Shown piece by piece: positions 30,347-42,621 of a DNA stretch of 64,000 nucleotides. Source of the stretch: Austropuccinia psidii (lineage: Eukaryota > Basidiomycota > Pucciniomycetes > Pucciniales > Sphaerophragmiaceae). Positions within the stretch are counted from its first letter, which is position 1, and each line of letters opens with the position of its first letter. The notes under the pieces are model-generated. The model was given only the letters and a program-made list of their open reading frames with translations, was not told the origin of the DNA and made no database searches. The stretch is from contig JALGQZ010000001.1 of the NCBI GenBank assembly GCA_023105745.1, positions 61,915,937 to 61,979,936 of the forward strand, written 5' to 3'. Made by a program: the position numbers and the translations under genes.

Positions 30347-32181
30347 TGTGGTATTCCATACCATTAGTATCAGTTTCAAGCTTACTACTAATAAAAAAAA
30401 GGGTAATAAAACAAATTACACATTACAACAACAGGTTTCAAACAGAAATATACAATACACAGCCTCAAGATCTTATCAAAATATTCATCCACCTTATTGC
30501 ATCATCAATAACAAATTATGCAATTAAAAGAAGTTAATCTAAATAGAGGTATATGAAGACAGATCAAAGCATCAGAGCTGTATTTTCCCCACCTTGATTC
30601 AATTGAAAGAAGACATACCTCAAGGCTAAACATAAAATTACAATATATTTTCCAAGAACAAATGTTTTCTTAGTAATAATGACATGAATCAAACTTCATA
30701 GAAATGATGCAATCTCCATATGAAATGATACAATACTAAAACAGAAACACCAGCATAATTTTCTCATACATATCATATGACTAGACAAAATTTAAATTGT
30801 CAAGAGCTGTGTTTTCTCAACTTTCTCAAAAAAAAAAGAAAATCTCACCAGCCAAATTATCTCAAAGACATAACATGATTTTGATAAGAAACAGAAACAC
30901 CAGCATAATTTTCTCATACATATCATATGACTAGAAGAAATTTAAATTGTCAAGATCTGTATTTTCTCCACTTTCTCAGCAAAAAATAAAAAATAAAAAA
31001 TCAAATCTCACCAGCCAAATTATCTCAAATACATCACATGATTTTGATAAGAAAAAGCACCACCATCATAATTATCTCAAAAATATGTAACAAAGTCACC
31101 AAAAATGAAAATGTCACCAGCAAAATTATCTCAAAGACATCACATGATCTTGATAAGAAACAGAAACACCAGCATAATTTTCTCATATATATCATATGAC
31201 TAGAAGACAGTTCAATTGTCAGGAGCTGTATTTTCTCCACTTGCTTGCAAAAAAGAAAATCTCACCAGCCAAATTATCTCAAATACATCACATGACTTTG
31301 ATAAGAAAAAAGAACCACCAGCATAATTCTCTCAGCAAAAACATTGCTACATCAAAGCTACACGTCTCACCAGCTAATAACTCTCAGCTATGATTTTTTC
31401 TAAGTAACCTATTTTGAGAAGCTCTATGGAGGCCCAACTGCTATAAATAGTGGTCCTCTCTCCCTCATTTTCCCCAGCATCATGGAACAAGTTCCCACTA
31501 TCCAGGATCACAACCATCCCTGAACTAGCAGGATATCTAGAGTAGTAGTAGTAGTGTTTTAGTAGTAAAACGCTCAGTAGCCTTGATCAGTAGCTTAGTA
31601 TTGTCGAAGGATAAGTGGTATTAACATAGTAAAAAGCTCAGTAGCTTAGTGTTTTCAAAGAATAGTAGTATAACAATAGTGAAAAAGCTCAGAAGCTTAG
31701 TATTATTAAAAGAAAAGAAGTAGTGATATCAACTTAACATTAAAAATATAAAAAAAAAGAATATCCAGTAGTCTTTTTATTAGTATTAATATATATAAAA
31801 TCATTATAATCAAAATAAAACCAAAAAAAAAAAATTCTTATTAATTTTATTAAATAGCAAAAAAAATATTATCATTACTTTTATCAAAATAATACAAAAA
31901 TCCTAGCTTTTACTGTATCAGAAATTTTAGTTTTTTTTTAAATCAGAGTTTTACTGAAGTGTTATCGATATGTCTGATTTAGAGACTGCTGATAAGTCTT
32001 CTCTATCTGTTTAAGCCACAAATCTTATTTTATTTTGTGATTCTCTGTAGGCTGACTATTCAGTATTATTTAGAGGGGCAGCTAATACACCTTAACACCC
32101 ATGGTTATTGGACAATTCTGAAATTCAAAACAGACTTACCAATAATTTCCCCCTCAAGGTACTGCCTTATTTCATCCCACA
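30347..32181 (+). repeat. 3' LTR of A2
   Basis: 1835 bp, TGTGGTATT to CCCACA, colinear with 6766-8603 including the CACCAGC array (30740-31380) and TATA box (31442-31449, here TATAAATAGTGG). Small indels distinguish the copies. Confidence 0.95.
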
Positions 32182-32185
32182 ACGT
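32182..32185. other. Right target-site duplication of A2 (ACGT)
   Basis: Repeats 6762-6765 immediately after the LTR end. Confidence 0.75.
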
Positions 32186-33107
32186 TAAGAAAGAAAAAAG
32201 GGTGAAGAGAAGGAGGAGAAGGAGGAGAAAGGAAAGAAATAATGTGAGGAGATAAGGAAGGAAAGTAGAAAGAAGAAGGGGAGATGTCGTCGATGATGAT
32301 TCTTGTCAGGAGCTGAGAGGCAAGGCTTAAATATTAATGGGTGTTGGTGGTAGGTTTCCGTGGTCAATAACTGTGGTTGTTGTCCAGGAATGCGGTCAAT
32401 CACTGTGGCGGTTTTCCAGGCTAGTGGTTCTGAGCCCAGGTAATTGTGGTGTAGGAGTGTTGATCATAATTGATTTTCAGCAAGGACAAGTTTGGCTGCC
32501 ACGATTAAATGGAAAAAGAAAATTGAGACAGGTTCCCATTTGTATTTTCGCTTTGTTTATTTGCAAGTTTGATTATACATCCTAAAATAAAAAAACATGA
32601 AATTTATTATGAATTGTTTTCTTTAGAGAAGAAAACAAAAAAAATAGTATCATATACTTTGAACTATTTAAAAAAGTATTTTTTTCATTATTTGTATTAT
32701 AAAATTTATCTGTAGTTTTTTTTGAGTTTTCTAATAAAACTTGAGTATAATTTTCTAAAAACAAATGAGAACTAGGGAAGGTTTAATTTGTTGATGATTT
32801 TTGAAGTGGATGTCAGGCTGTCTGTGCAAGTGATGAGTAAGCAGAGAAGCCATCAAAATTGGTGGCTCATGACTTGGTTCAGCAATTGTAAAATTGATGA
32901 TCAAAAAAAGTTTAAGCCAAATATTACATGAGCATGAGCATGGGAATTGCCTGGGTTGGAACCATACTATGATTTGTGATTCTTCAAACTCTAATAATAG
33001 TCTCAAAGGTGATAGTGTAAGATAAATTGAATTTCTTCAAAAGGGGTAGTATTAGAACAACTTTTGACTGCATGTCTATTTTCAATAATTATTTGTCATG
33101 AAGATAC
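32186..33107. other. Probable remainder of Cop1 LTR, no gene
   Basis: Begins with about 95 bp of almost pure purine, then mixed sequence to 33107. By position it continues the Cop1 LTR cut at 6765; a TATA-like AATATTTAAG on the minus strand lies at about 32328. If it ends at 33059 the LTR would total about 1.13 kb, close to the 1.22 kb of Cop3, but similarity to Cop3 is weak here. Confidence 0.35.
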
Positions 33108-34473
33108 TGTAAGATGTTTCTATCAAGTTCTTGATAATATTACTATTGATCAAGAGTAATATGGCTGTTATGGGATATAATAAATACATATATTATAACC
33201 ACAAATATATAAATAAATTCTTAATTATTTCTTTTAATTTTTATACACTGATAGTAATTATGTCAGTAAGGAGTATTTTTGCCCTAGAATCAATTACAAT
33301 GGGAGCCTTTGAGATATGACCACATATCCCAAAAGGCCACAAGAAAAACTCTATAATAATTATACTCATGATAATTATCTTAAAACTAGTGAAAATACCA
33401 TAAATAGGTACAAAACCTGAATTAAGTCAGAATCTAATGAGTAAGCATGTGAAATACGTTACACCATCAGATTCCTCATGATAAAATACACATCTCATTT
33501 TTATGGCATATCAGAAAAGTCAATAATTACTGAAGAATAAGTAATAATATCCAAAAAAAGAAGAAAATCTCATTTAACTCGGACACCAATGAAACAACAT
33601 GTGGAATAAATTGTACCATTGGATTCCCCATAAAAACTACATATAAAACAGGCTTTATGACAATTCTCTAAAGTCAATAATTAAGGAATTAAGCTGAATA
33701 TATGCACTTTTTTGGTAAATGCATATATTCATGGCTTTTAGCTAATATCTCTTGAAAGATACATGATAAATAGTTAAGCCAAAAAAAAAGTCACCACATA
33801 ATTACTGTAAGAACACAGATATGAACTTTATTTTACAAGTTCAAAACGAGGCTATAACTTCTAAGGGTTAATTGAAAAAAATCACTGGAGTTGTTGACCA
33901 CTTTGTTGTGAAAGTGGTCCAAACTTAAAAATGTAGATGTTCAGATTCTACTAGTTCATACGTGAAGAATTATGTAAGTTTATTCATAATATTCAAAGTA
34001 CAACCCCTTCAAATCAAGGCTTGAAGTTTAAAATATTGAATTTTGACAGAAAAGATGAGTTACAACAAAAATCATCAAAAATAGAGATTTGCTGATGTAA
34101 TGAAATGCTCTTGGAAGCTTAAGAAGGACATGCCAAGCTATCAGAATTAACTCTCAGAATGGCTGTAGCATGTATAAATTAAAAGTTATTACTGATCAAA
34201 GTTTAAGCTTAAACTTGATCCTTTTTGATCACTCACTGTAATCATATTTTATATTTACCAGTTAAGTGATAAAACTGGTTAATACTATTAGATTATGATT
34301 AATACTAATAAAATCCACAAGGTCAAGGCTTCTTCCAATCCTATGATTTCATAAAAATTAAAGTTATAGTGATAGCTCTAAATAATGGCATGATAATGAG
34401 ATAAGATGGTTTGATCATGATGTAATCATTACTAAACCTTAAAATACTGATCATTTCCAGTGGATACCATCAG
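33108..34473 (-). repeat. LTR debris, start of a family D-like LTR
   Basis: 33108 begins TGTAAGATGTTTCTATC and for about 200 bp parallels the ends of the D-family LTRs (TGTAAGATGTGTCTAT...). Beyond about 33320 the sequence no longer matches and is interrupted at 34474 by a solo LTR. No coding sequence. Confidence 0.5.
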
Positions 34474-36392
34474 TGTAAGATGTGTCTATGAAGCTTTTGA
34501 TATGATTACTATTAATCAACAGTACTATCAATTTTCTTATGAAATAGAATAATAAAGAATTATTATAACCACGATTAAATAATTAAATAATTATTTCTTT
34601 CACGTTTTATACAATACTAATGACTATAACAGTGAGAAGTAATTGTCTACAAGAATCAATTACAAGAAGAATTTAATAATAAAAGCTCCTTTTATCAAAA
34701 CAAACAAATTATTTGAATATATAATTATCTTTTAAAAGAATAATTATAAAGATAGTTCTTGAAGAAAACTAATTTTAGAGTAAAAATTTAAGAATTCAAG
34801 ATAAATCACTCACTAATACTCCAAAGAACTTATTAAAGATAAAACTAGAGAGATTTGACATAGAATTGTGGATTTAATGGATTAAAATGATTTTATAGCA
34901 ATATTACAACCATATATAGTTGAATTTTATGATTTAACGTCTTTCTGATTGATTCAGAAAGAATAAAACACTTAAGAAAAGCTTCAACTAATACTTACTT
35001 GTTGGTAACAATGATATAAATGAGTAATGTGATGATGATTTGGAAAAAACAGCAAGAGGAGGCCTCTTTTAAGTCTAATACAGCTCACAGAGGCGTGCCA
35101 TGGAGCAAATTGAAAAACCAATGAGTGAGAAAACAATAAACCTTTTTGGATTATTGATTGCATCATCTGTTGTCATGTAAGATGGTCATAATTACTTGAT
35201 TGAGGTTTCTACATGACTACCAACCCATTTACGGTTAAAAATAAAAGGAGTAACATCTGTAAATCTTCTTTTATTCCAAAATAATCAGTTATTTCTCAAA
35301 GTTATCAATGTTATTGTAAATTTCATCACAGAATTTTTTTTCTGTAAATTTTGAAAGATTCTGAGTTTCACATGGAATCCTCAAAAATAGACTGTAAGTA
35401 GAACTTCTAATTTTGCATATAAAAGTATCATTATTCTTGGTTTTTTATCTATTATACAGTTCTTAATTGGTCCTGAAAGCTTCAGAAAGATTCATCAAGA
35501 ATTGTCTTCTTAATGAATTTTAGAAGTTTTTACCTCATTTCTACATAGAATTGCAAATATCAGTCTATGACTGGTTGCTATGAGGTGAATCAATGGATAC
35601 CAGTCCAAAAAGCGTCTTAATTACTCTTTTGGGTCTTATAAATTCAAAGTCATTGAGAATTGAAATGTTTACAGGAGTCTAAGTAGCTTTTTACCTACTT
35701 GGCACGTCAAAATAGCAGGTTATTTGCTATTTTCTTATGATTTACTGTAGTTGTAACATGGTAACCAAGTTCCCAAAAGGTTTTAGTTTACCAATTAGGC
35801 CAAGATCGGCCATGGATCCAAGGTTTGGAGCTGTCCATGTCTCAGAGGCCTTAGAAGCTGGGTAGCCTGGCTCTCTTTGATGCCCTTTGCCTCCTTGCTT
35901 ATTTTTCACATCAAAATAGAAGCTTAAGGTTAGTGAGATATCCACTATGGGTGTACCAAAAGTGAATGTAATAATACCATAATATTAAGTGCCCAAAAAA
36001 TGCATAACACTACTCTTAGTGTATATGTGACATGGGATTTCTCACAATCCCATTATTTTGGCATGAAATGGAGAAAAACAAACAATTTCATGGATCCTTT
36101 ATGTGGTATTGATGATGTGGTATTGAAGTATTTTCCATATTACCAACTCAAAGAGTTAATTTGAGCTTATGCACTATATGGAGCTACCCTAGGTGAAAAT
36201 TTTTGTAGAGACTAAATCTGGCCTTAAATCCATGGATTTACTTACTCAATAAAAAGTTATTCATCTTTTCTGAAATCAAAAATGATGGATTTTGAATATA
36301 TGCATGACTTGAGGGTTTATGCCTAGTTCAGAATTTGTCTTTAAGATAATTGTGGCCTATTTGGGTATATAAAATATACCTCAAGGCACACA
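34474..36392 (-). repeat. Solo LTR of family D with intact target duplication
   Basis: 1919 bp, plus strand TGTAAGATG to TACCTCAAGGCACACA, flanked by ATCAG at 34469-34473 and 36393-36397. No internal element sequence adjoins, so it arose by LTR-LTR recombination after insertion. It contains a tract (35211-35371) identical to LTR 37964-39882 although the rest differs by roughly a tenth. Confidence 0.9.
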
Positions 36393-37963
36393 ATCAGTAC
36401 ACTTCTACCAGAAGACTACTAGACTCTAGAAGGGAGGTATTTACTATACATAGAGCTCTTTTTACTCCATTTTCCCCTCAGATGTATCAAAACAATAAAG
36501 AAAACTAAATCAAAAGGTAAAATATTTATTCTTTGTATATAAATCTCTTATATTATCAAAGACCAAAGGCTAATTTTATTATAATCATCATTTTTGACAT
36601 GATTACTTCAATTGTACTCTTGGTTTGTTATAAATCTCTTCAAAATCTCATTTTCATGTAAAACCAAGAAAATTTGTAATTTCTTTTATTTTTATTTGTA
36701 AATACAATTCAAATAAGTTGTATTTACATTATTTGGTGTAAATTCTTCCAAAATTATCATATTAAGCGTCAAAAGTAGGTTATTTTCTCTTATTACAATA
36801 ATTTCTCAATATTATTACTATTAATAATTCTTTGATTAATATAAATAGTATTTATATTAATAAATAACTTTAATATTAGTAATATTTTAGTTATTAATTG
36901 TTTTTATTAATAAAAAACAATTTTCTAAGTCTTTACTGTTTGTTTTTAACAATAATAAAGTGCATTTGAATATATTAATTATCAAATACTAATATATTTA
37001 TTTATTATATTATTATATTTATTTAATAATATATACTTTTTTTACGCCACAATTATAATAATACTTTATGATAATAATTATTTCTATTTATTTTATTTAT
37101 GAGGACATTCAGAGTACAATAAGTAAAATATTAGTAATTGTTGCTTATTGTTTCATAGTCAAACCTTACATACAAGAAGCACTAAGAATATAAAACTTTT
37201 TATTAAAACAAGATAAAATCATTTTAATTAATAATTATCTTCTTAAATAATAATTATAATGAATTCATGAAGTAAAATAAAAAACATAGAGAAAAACTTT
37301 AAGAATTTGACAAAACACTCACTCATACTCCAAAAATGCTTTGAAAAGAATTGGCAGAGTGATTTGATTTATTATTTGTGTATTTGAACAATTAAACCTG
37401 ATTTATAACAGTGATATAGCAATTAATAGTTAGAAAGTATTGGAAATAGTATAGTTCTTTCATTTAAAACTTTCTGAGTGATTTGGAAAGATATGAATAC
37501 TCAAGATGTTTTTTAGCTTATACTCAATTGTTGGTATTGATAATAAAGCTGAATGATAAGATGATATCTGAAAAAACGAAATTCCTGGGTTGTTTTAAGT
37601 CTAAATCAGTTCACAAAGGCATTCCATGGAGAAAAGTGAAAAGCCAGTGAATGAGAAAACATTCACCTTAATTGGCTTGATGATGAGATTATTTTAAGTC
37701 TAAAGCAGTTCACAGAGGCATTTCATGGAGAAAACCAACTATGCAGTGATTGAGGAACCAGTCACTTCAATTTGTTTAATGATTAAATAAATTTTAGTAA
37801 TTTAAGATCACCATAATTACTTAATTCAGTGATTTTACATGATTCCCAACCCTATTATGAGTAAGAAATAAAGGATTAAGAATGATTAATCTTTCATTTC
37901 AAAAGAAAACTTCTTTCTAAAGGCTTTAGATGTATAAGGTTTGTCTATAAAAGTCTTGATAAT
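36393..37963. repeat. LTR debris around the solo LTR
   Basis: 36398-36520 has a core-promoter-like TATTTACTATACATAGAGCT followed by CCATTTTCCCCTCAG, similar to the A-family LTR promoter. 36550-37100 is very AT-rich. 37130-37963 is a diverged relative of the D-family LTR (ACTCACTCATACTCC, TCATGGAGAAAA and AAGTCTAAA blocks in the same order), truncated at 37963 by the D element. No gene. Confidence 0.5.
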
Positions 37964-39882
37964 TGTAAGATGTGTCTATAAAACTGTTGACAATAATACT
38001 ATTAATCAACAGTACTGTGACTGTTCTTATGTAATATAATAATAAAAATTATTATAACCACAATTAAATATTTAAAGGATTGTTTCTTTTAAGTGTTATA
38101 CACTACTAGTGATTATAACAGTAAGCAGTAATTGTCTACAAGAATCAATTACAAGAAGAATTTAATAATAAAAACTTCTTTAATTAAAATAATAAAATTA
38201 TTTTAATATATAATTCTCTTTTAAAAGAATAACTATAAAGATAATTCTTGAAGAAAACTAATTTTAGAGAAAAAACTTTAAGAATGAACGATAAATCACT
38301 CACTGATACTCCAAAGAGCTTATTAAAGAAAAAAGTAGAGAGATTTGACATATAATTGTGGATTTAATGGATCAAAATTGATTTATAACAAGATTAAGCA
38401 ATATATAGCTAATATCTATGATTTCAAGTCCTTCTGATTGACTCAAAAAGAATTAAAACACTTAAGAAAAGCTTTAACCAATACTCAATTGTTGGTAATA
38501 AAGGTATAATATAATGTGATGATGATGATTTGGAAAAAACAGCAAGAGGAGGCCTCTTTTAAGTCTAAGACAGCTCAAAGAGGCGTGCCATGGAATAAAC
38601 TGAAAAACCAGTGAGTGAGAAAACAATAAACCTTTTTGGATTATTGATTGCATCATTGGTTGTCACATAAGATTATCATAATTGCTTAATTGAGGCTTTT
38701 ACATGACTACCAACCCATTTACGGTTAAAAATAAAAGGAGTAACATCTGTAAATCTTCTTTTATTCCAAAATAATCAGTTATTTCTCAAAGTTATCAATG
38801 TTATTGTAAATTTCATCACAGAATTTTTTTTCTGTAAATTTTGAAAGATTCTGAGTTTCACGTGGAATCCTCAAAAATGGACTGCAAGTAAAACTTTTAA
38901 TTTAACATCTAAAAATATAATTTCTTTTGGTTTTTACATTAATTATACATTTCTCAATTGGTCCTGAAGGTTTCAGAAATATTCATTAAGAATTGTATTT
39001 TTAATGAATTTTTGAAGATTTAGCTCATTTCCACGTAGAATTGCAAATAGCAGTCTATGGCTGGTTGCTATGAGGTAAATCAATGGATACTACTCCAAAA
39101 AGTGTTTTTATTACTTTTTTGGGGTTTATCCATGGAAAATCATTAAGAATTGACATGATTACAGGAGCCTAAGTTGCTCTTTACCTCCTTGTCACATCAA
39201 AATAGCAGGTTATTTGCTATTTTCTTATCATTTACTGAAGTTGTAACATGATAACCAAGTTCCCAAAAGGTTTTGGTTTACCAATTAGGCCAAGATTGGC
39301 CATGGATCCAAGCTTTGGAGCTGTCCATGCCTCAGAGGCCTCAGAAGTTGGGTACCCTGGCTCTCTTTGATTTCTTTTGTCCCCCTTGCCTATTTTTTAT
39401 GTCAAAATAGAATTTTAAGCTTAAAGTGAGATATCCACTATGGGTGTATCAACAGTTCATGTAAGAATACCGTAATATTAAGTTCTCAAAACATGCATAA
39501 CACTATTCTTAGTGTATATGTAACATGGGATTTTCTCAGATTCCCATTATTTTGGCGTGAAATAGAGAACAAAATTTTTCATGCATCTTTTATGTGGTAT
39601 TGATGATGTGGTAGTGAATTATTTTCCATATTACCACCTAAAAGAGTTAATTGGAGCTTATTCACTTTATGGAAATATCCTAGGTTAAATTTTGTTTAGA
39701 ATCCAAATCTGGCCTTAAATCCATGGATTTACTTACTCAATAAAAGGTTATTCATCTTTTCTGCAATCAAAACTGATTAATTTTGAATATATGCATGACT
39801 CATGGGTTATGCGTAGTTCAGAATTTATTTTGAAGATAATTGTGGCCTATTTGGGTATGTAAAATATACCTCAAGGCTCACA
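37964..39882 (-). repeat. 3' LTR of D
   Basis: 1919 bp, plus strand TGTAAGATG to AAGGCTCACA. In the element's orientation it lies downstream of the integrase. It contains 38701-38861, identical to the solo LTR tract. Confidence 0.9.
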
Positions 39883-40024
39883 TTCTCTCCCACCAAAAAA
39901 TAAAATTGTGTGACAATGTTATCAATGGTATGAAAGAAGAAACAGGCCTCAAAGGAAGGTAATTTCCACTGTCCAACCTCTTTACATTACTCAGATCAAG
40001 TAATTTAAAGCACATTTATAGACA

Positions 40025-40456
40025 TATTCAGGCTTGTGGCCTTCTTTCATGTCTAAATCTTCTTAAGGGTTTATCTGAGTCAGGTATTTCTGATTCTGCC
40101 ATCCATTCATCTTCATGTACTGGATTTCTATATCTTACGAGATATTCTCTCTGAGGTTTACCCCTAAGTCTCCTTTCTTTTATGACTTTCTTTATTTTTC
40201 TGTCTTCACTCTTTTCCACTGGTGGTACAGTCAAAAGAGTTGGGTTCCTTAAAGGAAACAATTCTTTGTCAGTTGGGTGATAAGGTTTTATCAAGCTGAC
40301 TGGAAAGGTTGGGTGTTTATTTTCCAATTCACCACCTCATTCCACTTGAACTGCATTGGTTCCATATAAGGCAACAATAATAAAAGGTTCTTCATAAGAA
40401 TCTTCAAGTTTCTTTGGGCCTTTGATATTATTAAAATTTAAGGTTGAAACTAGAAC
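40025..40456 (-). pseudogene. D integrase C-terminus and chromo-like domain
   Basis: Same frame as 42070-40457 after a TGA at 40456 and another stop at about 40330. Contains [20 protein letters not shown], then IKKVIKERRLRGKPQREYLV, RYRNPVHEDEWMAESEIP and LRRFRHERR. The YLVRY...DEW pattern fits a chromodomain-type fold at the end of integrase; the homologous tail in C is intact (residues about 1920-1960). Confidence 0.75.
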
Positions 40457-42070
40457 TCAGTCCCCTACTTTGAAGTCTGGTACTTTGTGACTCTTGTCCC
40501 ACTTCTGTTTAGCATATTCAAAAGCATTATTCATACTTTGTTTTGCATGATGTTTTACTTTATCAAGCATTATTTTTAAGCTGGAAGCTGTAGGATGAAT
40601 TTCAATCCAGTCTTTCCTCAGTGTATCTGCTGGGAGTCTTGGATTCCATCCTTTTTCTAACATAGCAGGAGTTTGTCCTGTGGAAGAATGGACTGATGTC
40701 TTATATGCCAATTCTAATGCAGGTATCAGAGTGCACCAGCCATGGGTAAAGCCATCTGAGTCTTTGAATTCTAACCCACAAGCACAAAATCTCCTGATCA
40801 ATTCTTCTAAAGTTTGAATCATTCTCTCTGCTAGCCCATCTGTTTGAGGGTGATATGCTGTAGAGAATGATAACTTAGTCCCAAAAAATCTATGAAGATT
40901 GGTCCAAAGTGCAGATGTGAACTTCAGATCTCTGTCACTTATGATATTCTTAAATAATCCTGTATGAGAAATAACTCTAATCCATAGAAGAAGATCTGTA
41001 TCCATAGTGGTGTCATCTTTATGGCAGGGTAAGAATATGGGAGTTTTTCTATTACTGTCTATAATGACTAAACAAGCATTATAACTTTTGTCACCACTTA
41101 GAGGAAGTTTGGTGACTCGATCCATGTGAACAACTTCCCAAGGGGATTTTGGTTCTTGAATATGGATCATAAGTCCAAATTTCTTGCCTGTACTCCTGTT
41201 TGCTTTTTGGCATCTGTCACAGGAATGGCAATATTCAATGGTCTCTTTTCTCCAAGAAGGCCACCATTCACAGTTCTTCACTTTTTCAAGTGTTCTGTGC
41301 TCTGACAGGTGCCCAGAGTAGATGCTATCATGGCATTCATGAATAATGGTATTGATAAGCAGTCTACTACACAATGTCATCACACAAGAATGTTTGGTTA
41401 TGTGATAAATTATTCCATCAAACAAGTGAAATCTTCCTTCAGAATAGGAACTTTTCCAAACTTTATCCAGTGCATTGACTAAAGATTGATTTTTGCAGTC
41501 TTTATCTAATAAAGAAGTCAAGATATGGCAATTCTTGTCTTGCCTATAAGATTCTCTGACTTCTTCAAAGAATTCAGTCCCAATATAAGTTATGTCAGTT
41601 CCTTCAATTGGAATCTGTGGTTCTGCTTCCAAAGGTACATAAGCTGGGTTATCAGGAGTGTTGGCTAATGCCCATGTGCTAAGTCCATCAGCATTTTTGA
41701 CAATCTCTCCTGCTTTGTGAGCTATGTTCATCTTTCCTCTATACTCTTTAATAGCTATTTGCCATCTCAACATATGTCTGTTGGGAGTTTTCATGTTAAG
41801 AAGTGATTTCACGGCATTACAGTCAGTTATCACTTCAAAAACACTGCCATCAAGATAATAGTTTAATTTCTCAAGTGCCCATACTAAACATAAAAACGCC
41901 ATTTGGCTTGCATCATATCTGGCTTCTGTTGGTTTTATTTGTCTTGACATGTAACAAACTGGTCCTTCTGTAGGTTTGTCCTCAATAATTTCGACTTGAT
42001 GTAGGGCTTCCCCTAATCCATCTCCACATGCATCAATGTAAAGCTCAAAAGGAATATTCCAGTCAGGCAT
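40457..42070 (-). pseudogene. D RNase H and integrase
   Basis: 537 codons: RNase H with [16 protein letters not shown] (Asp) and [20 protein letters not shown] (Asp), then the integrase zinc domain [17 protein letters not shown]...CDRCQKA, and core [10 protein letters not shown] (first D), [11 protein letters not shown] (second D) and [13 protein letters not shown] (Glu). The catalytic set is complete, but the Trp after MD (Trp in C) is Arg and several conserved positions have changed. One frame off the RT part, so a frameshift lies in 42070-42244. Confidence 0.85.
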
Positions 42071-42243
42071 GAGGAGTAAAGGTGCTTCTGTAAGAGCTTT
42101 CCTTATCTTCTAATAAGCTTTAATTATCTCCTGTGTCATCTCAAATACTGTTTATTGATCACAGATTCTATAGAGTGACTTGGCTATAATTGCAAAATAT
42201 TTCAAGTGTTGCCTGTAATAACTGCAAAATCCAAAAAAAGACA
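42071..42243 (-). pseudogene. D connection region, frameshifted
   Basis: Short segment between RT and RNase H with several stops in all frames; similarity to the connection domain of C ([17 protein letters not shown]) is only partial. Confidence 0.5.
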
Positions 42244-42621
42244 TCATTTCTTTTCATTCTGGTGTATTGGCTTAAGTAGCACTGCTTCCACTTTGGTTTT
42301 GTAAATACCCAAGCTTAAACCAGAAACAATATGTACTAATGCTTTGAGTTCTTCAAAACCAAAATTACATTTCTTGAGTGAAATCTTCATATTCATTTCT
42401 GCAGCTTTGTGAAGTACTCTTGCAATTCTTTCAAGGTGTAGAGACCATGAATCAGAACATATGATAATATCATCAATAGAAATGATAAGCCATCCTTTAG
42501 ATAATTCTGTAGGGAAGATGGTATTCATCATTCTTTGATGATGAGATGGTGCATTTTTGATACAAAATGGAATTCTAAGATACTCATAAATACCACAGTG
42601 AGTGATAATTCTAAGTAATTT
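42244..42621 (-). pseudogene. D reverse transcriptase, C-terminal half
   Basis: Resumes at the left side of the C insertion: ITHCGIYEYLRIPF, then NAPSHHQRMMNTIFP and [12 protein letters not shown]. The catalytic box is SIDD where C has YIDD: both Asp remain but Tyr is Ser. Removing C plus one AATTT (10,101 nt, divisible by three) restores the frame with 52718-53472. Confidence 0.85.

Larger units (their letters stand above)
6766..32181 (+). mobile_element. Giant Ty3-type LTR retrotransposon A2
   Basis: 25.4 kb including a nested 9.47-kb chromovirus, so about 15.9 kb of its own. Order: LTR, putative primer site, gag (split), protease, second protease-like segment, ORF X, ORF Y, A-rich array, antisense ORF, second A-rich array, triplicated 51-bp repeat, RT, RNase H, integrase, polypurine tract, LTR. 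The order RT-RNaseH-IN places it with Ty3/gypsy elements. Typical Ty3 elements are 5-8 kb; the excess is long LTRs plus about 5.7 kb between protease and RT. Several in-frame stops and single-base frameshifts are present, so this copy is probably not autonomous. Confidence 0.9.

Noticed and set aside
36398..36520. Core-promoter-like block in debris as evidence of another full LTR
   Set aside because: I could not find matching ends or a target duplication, so it is described only as debris.
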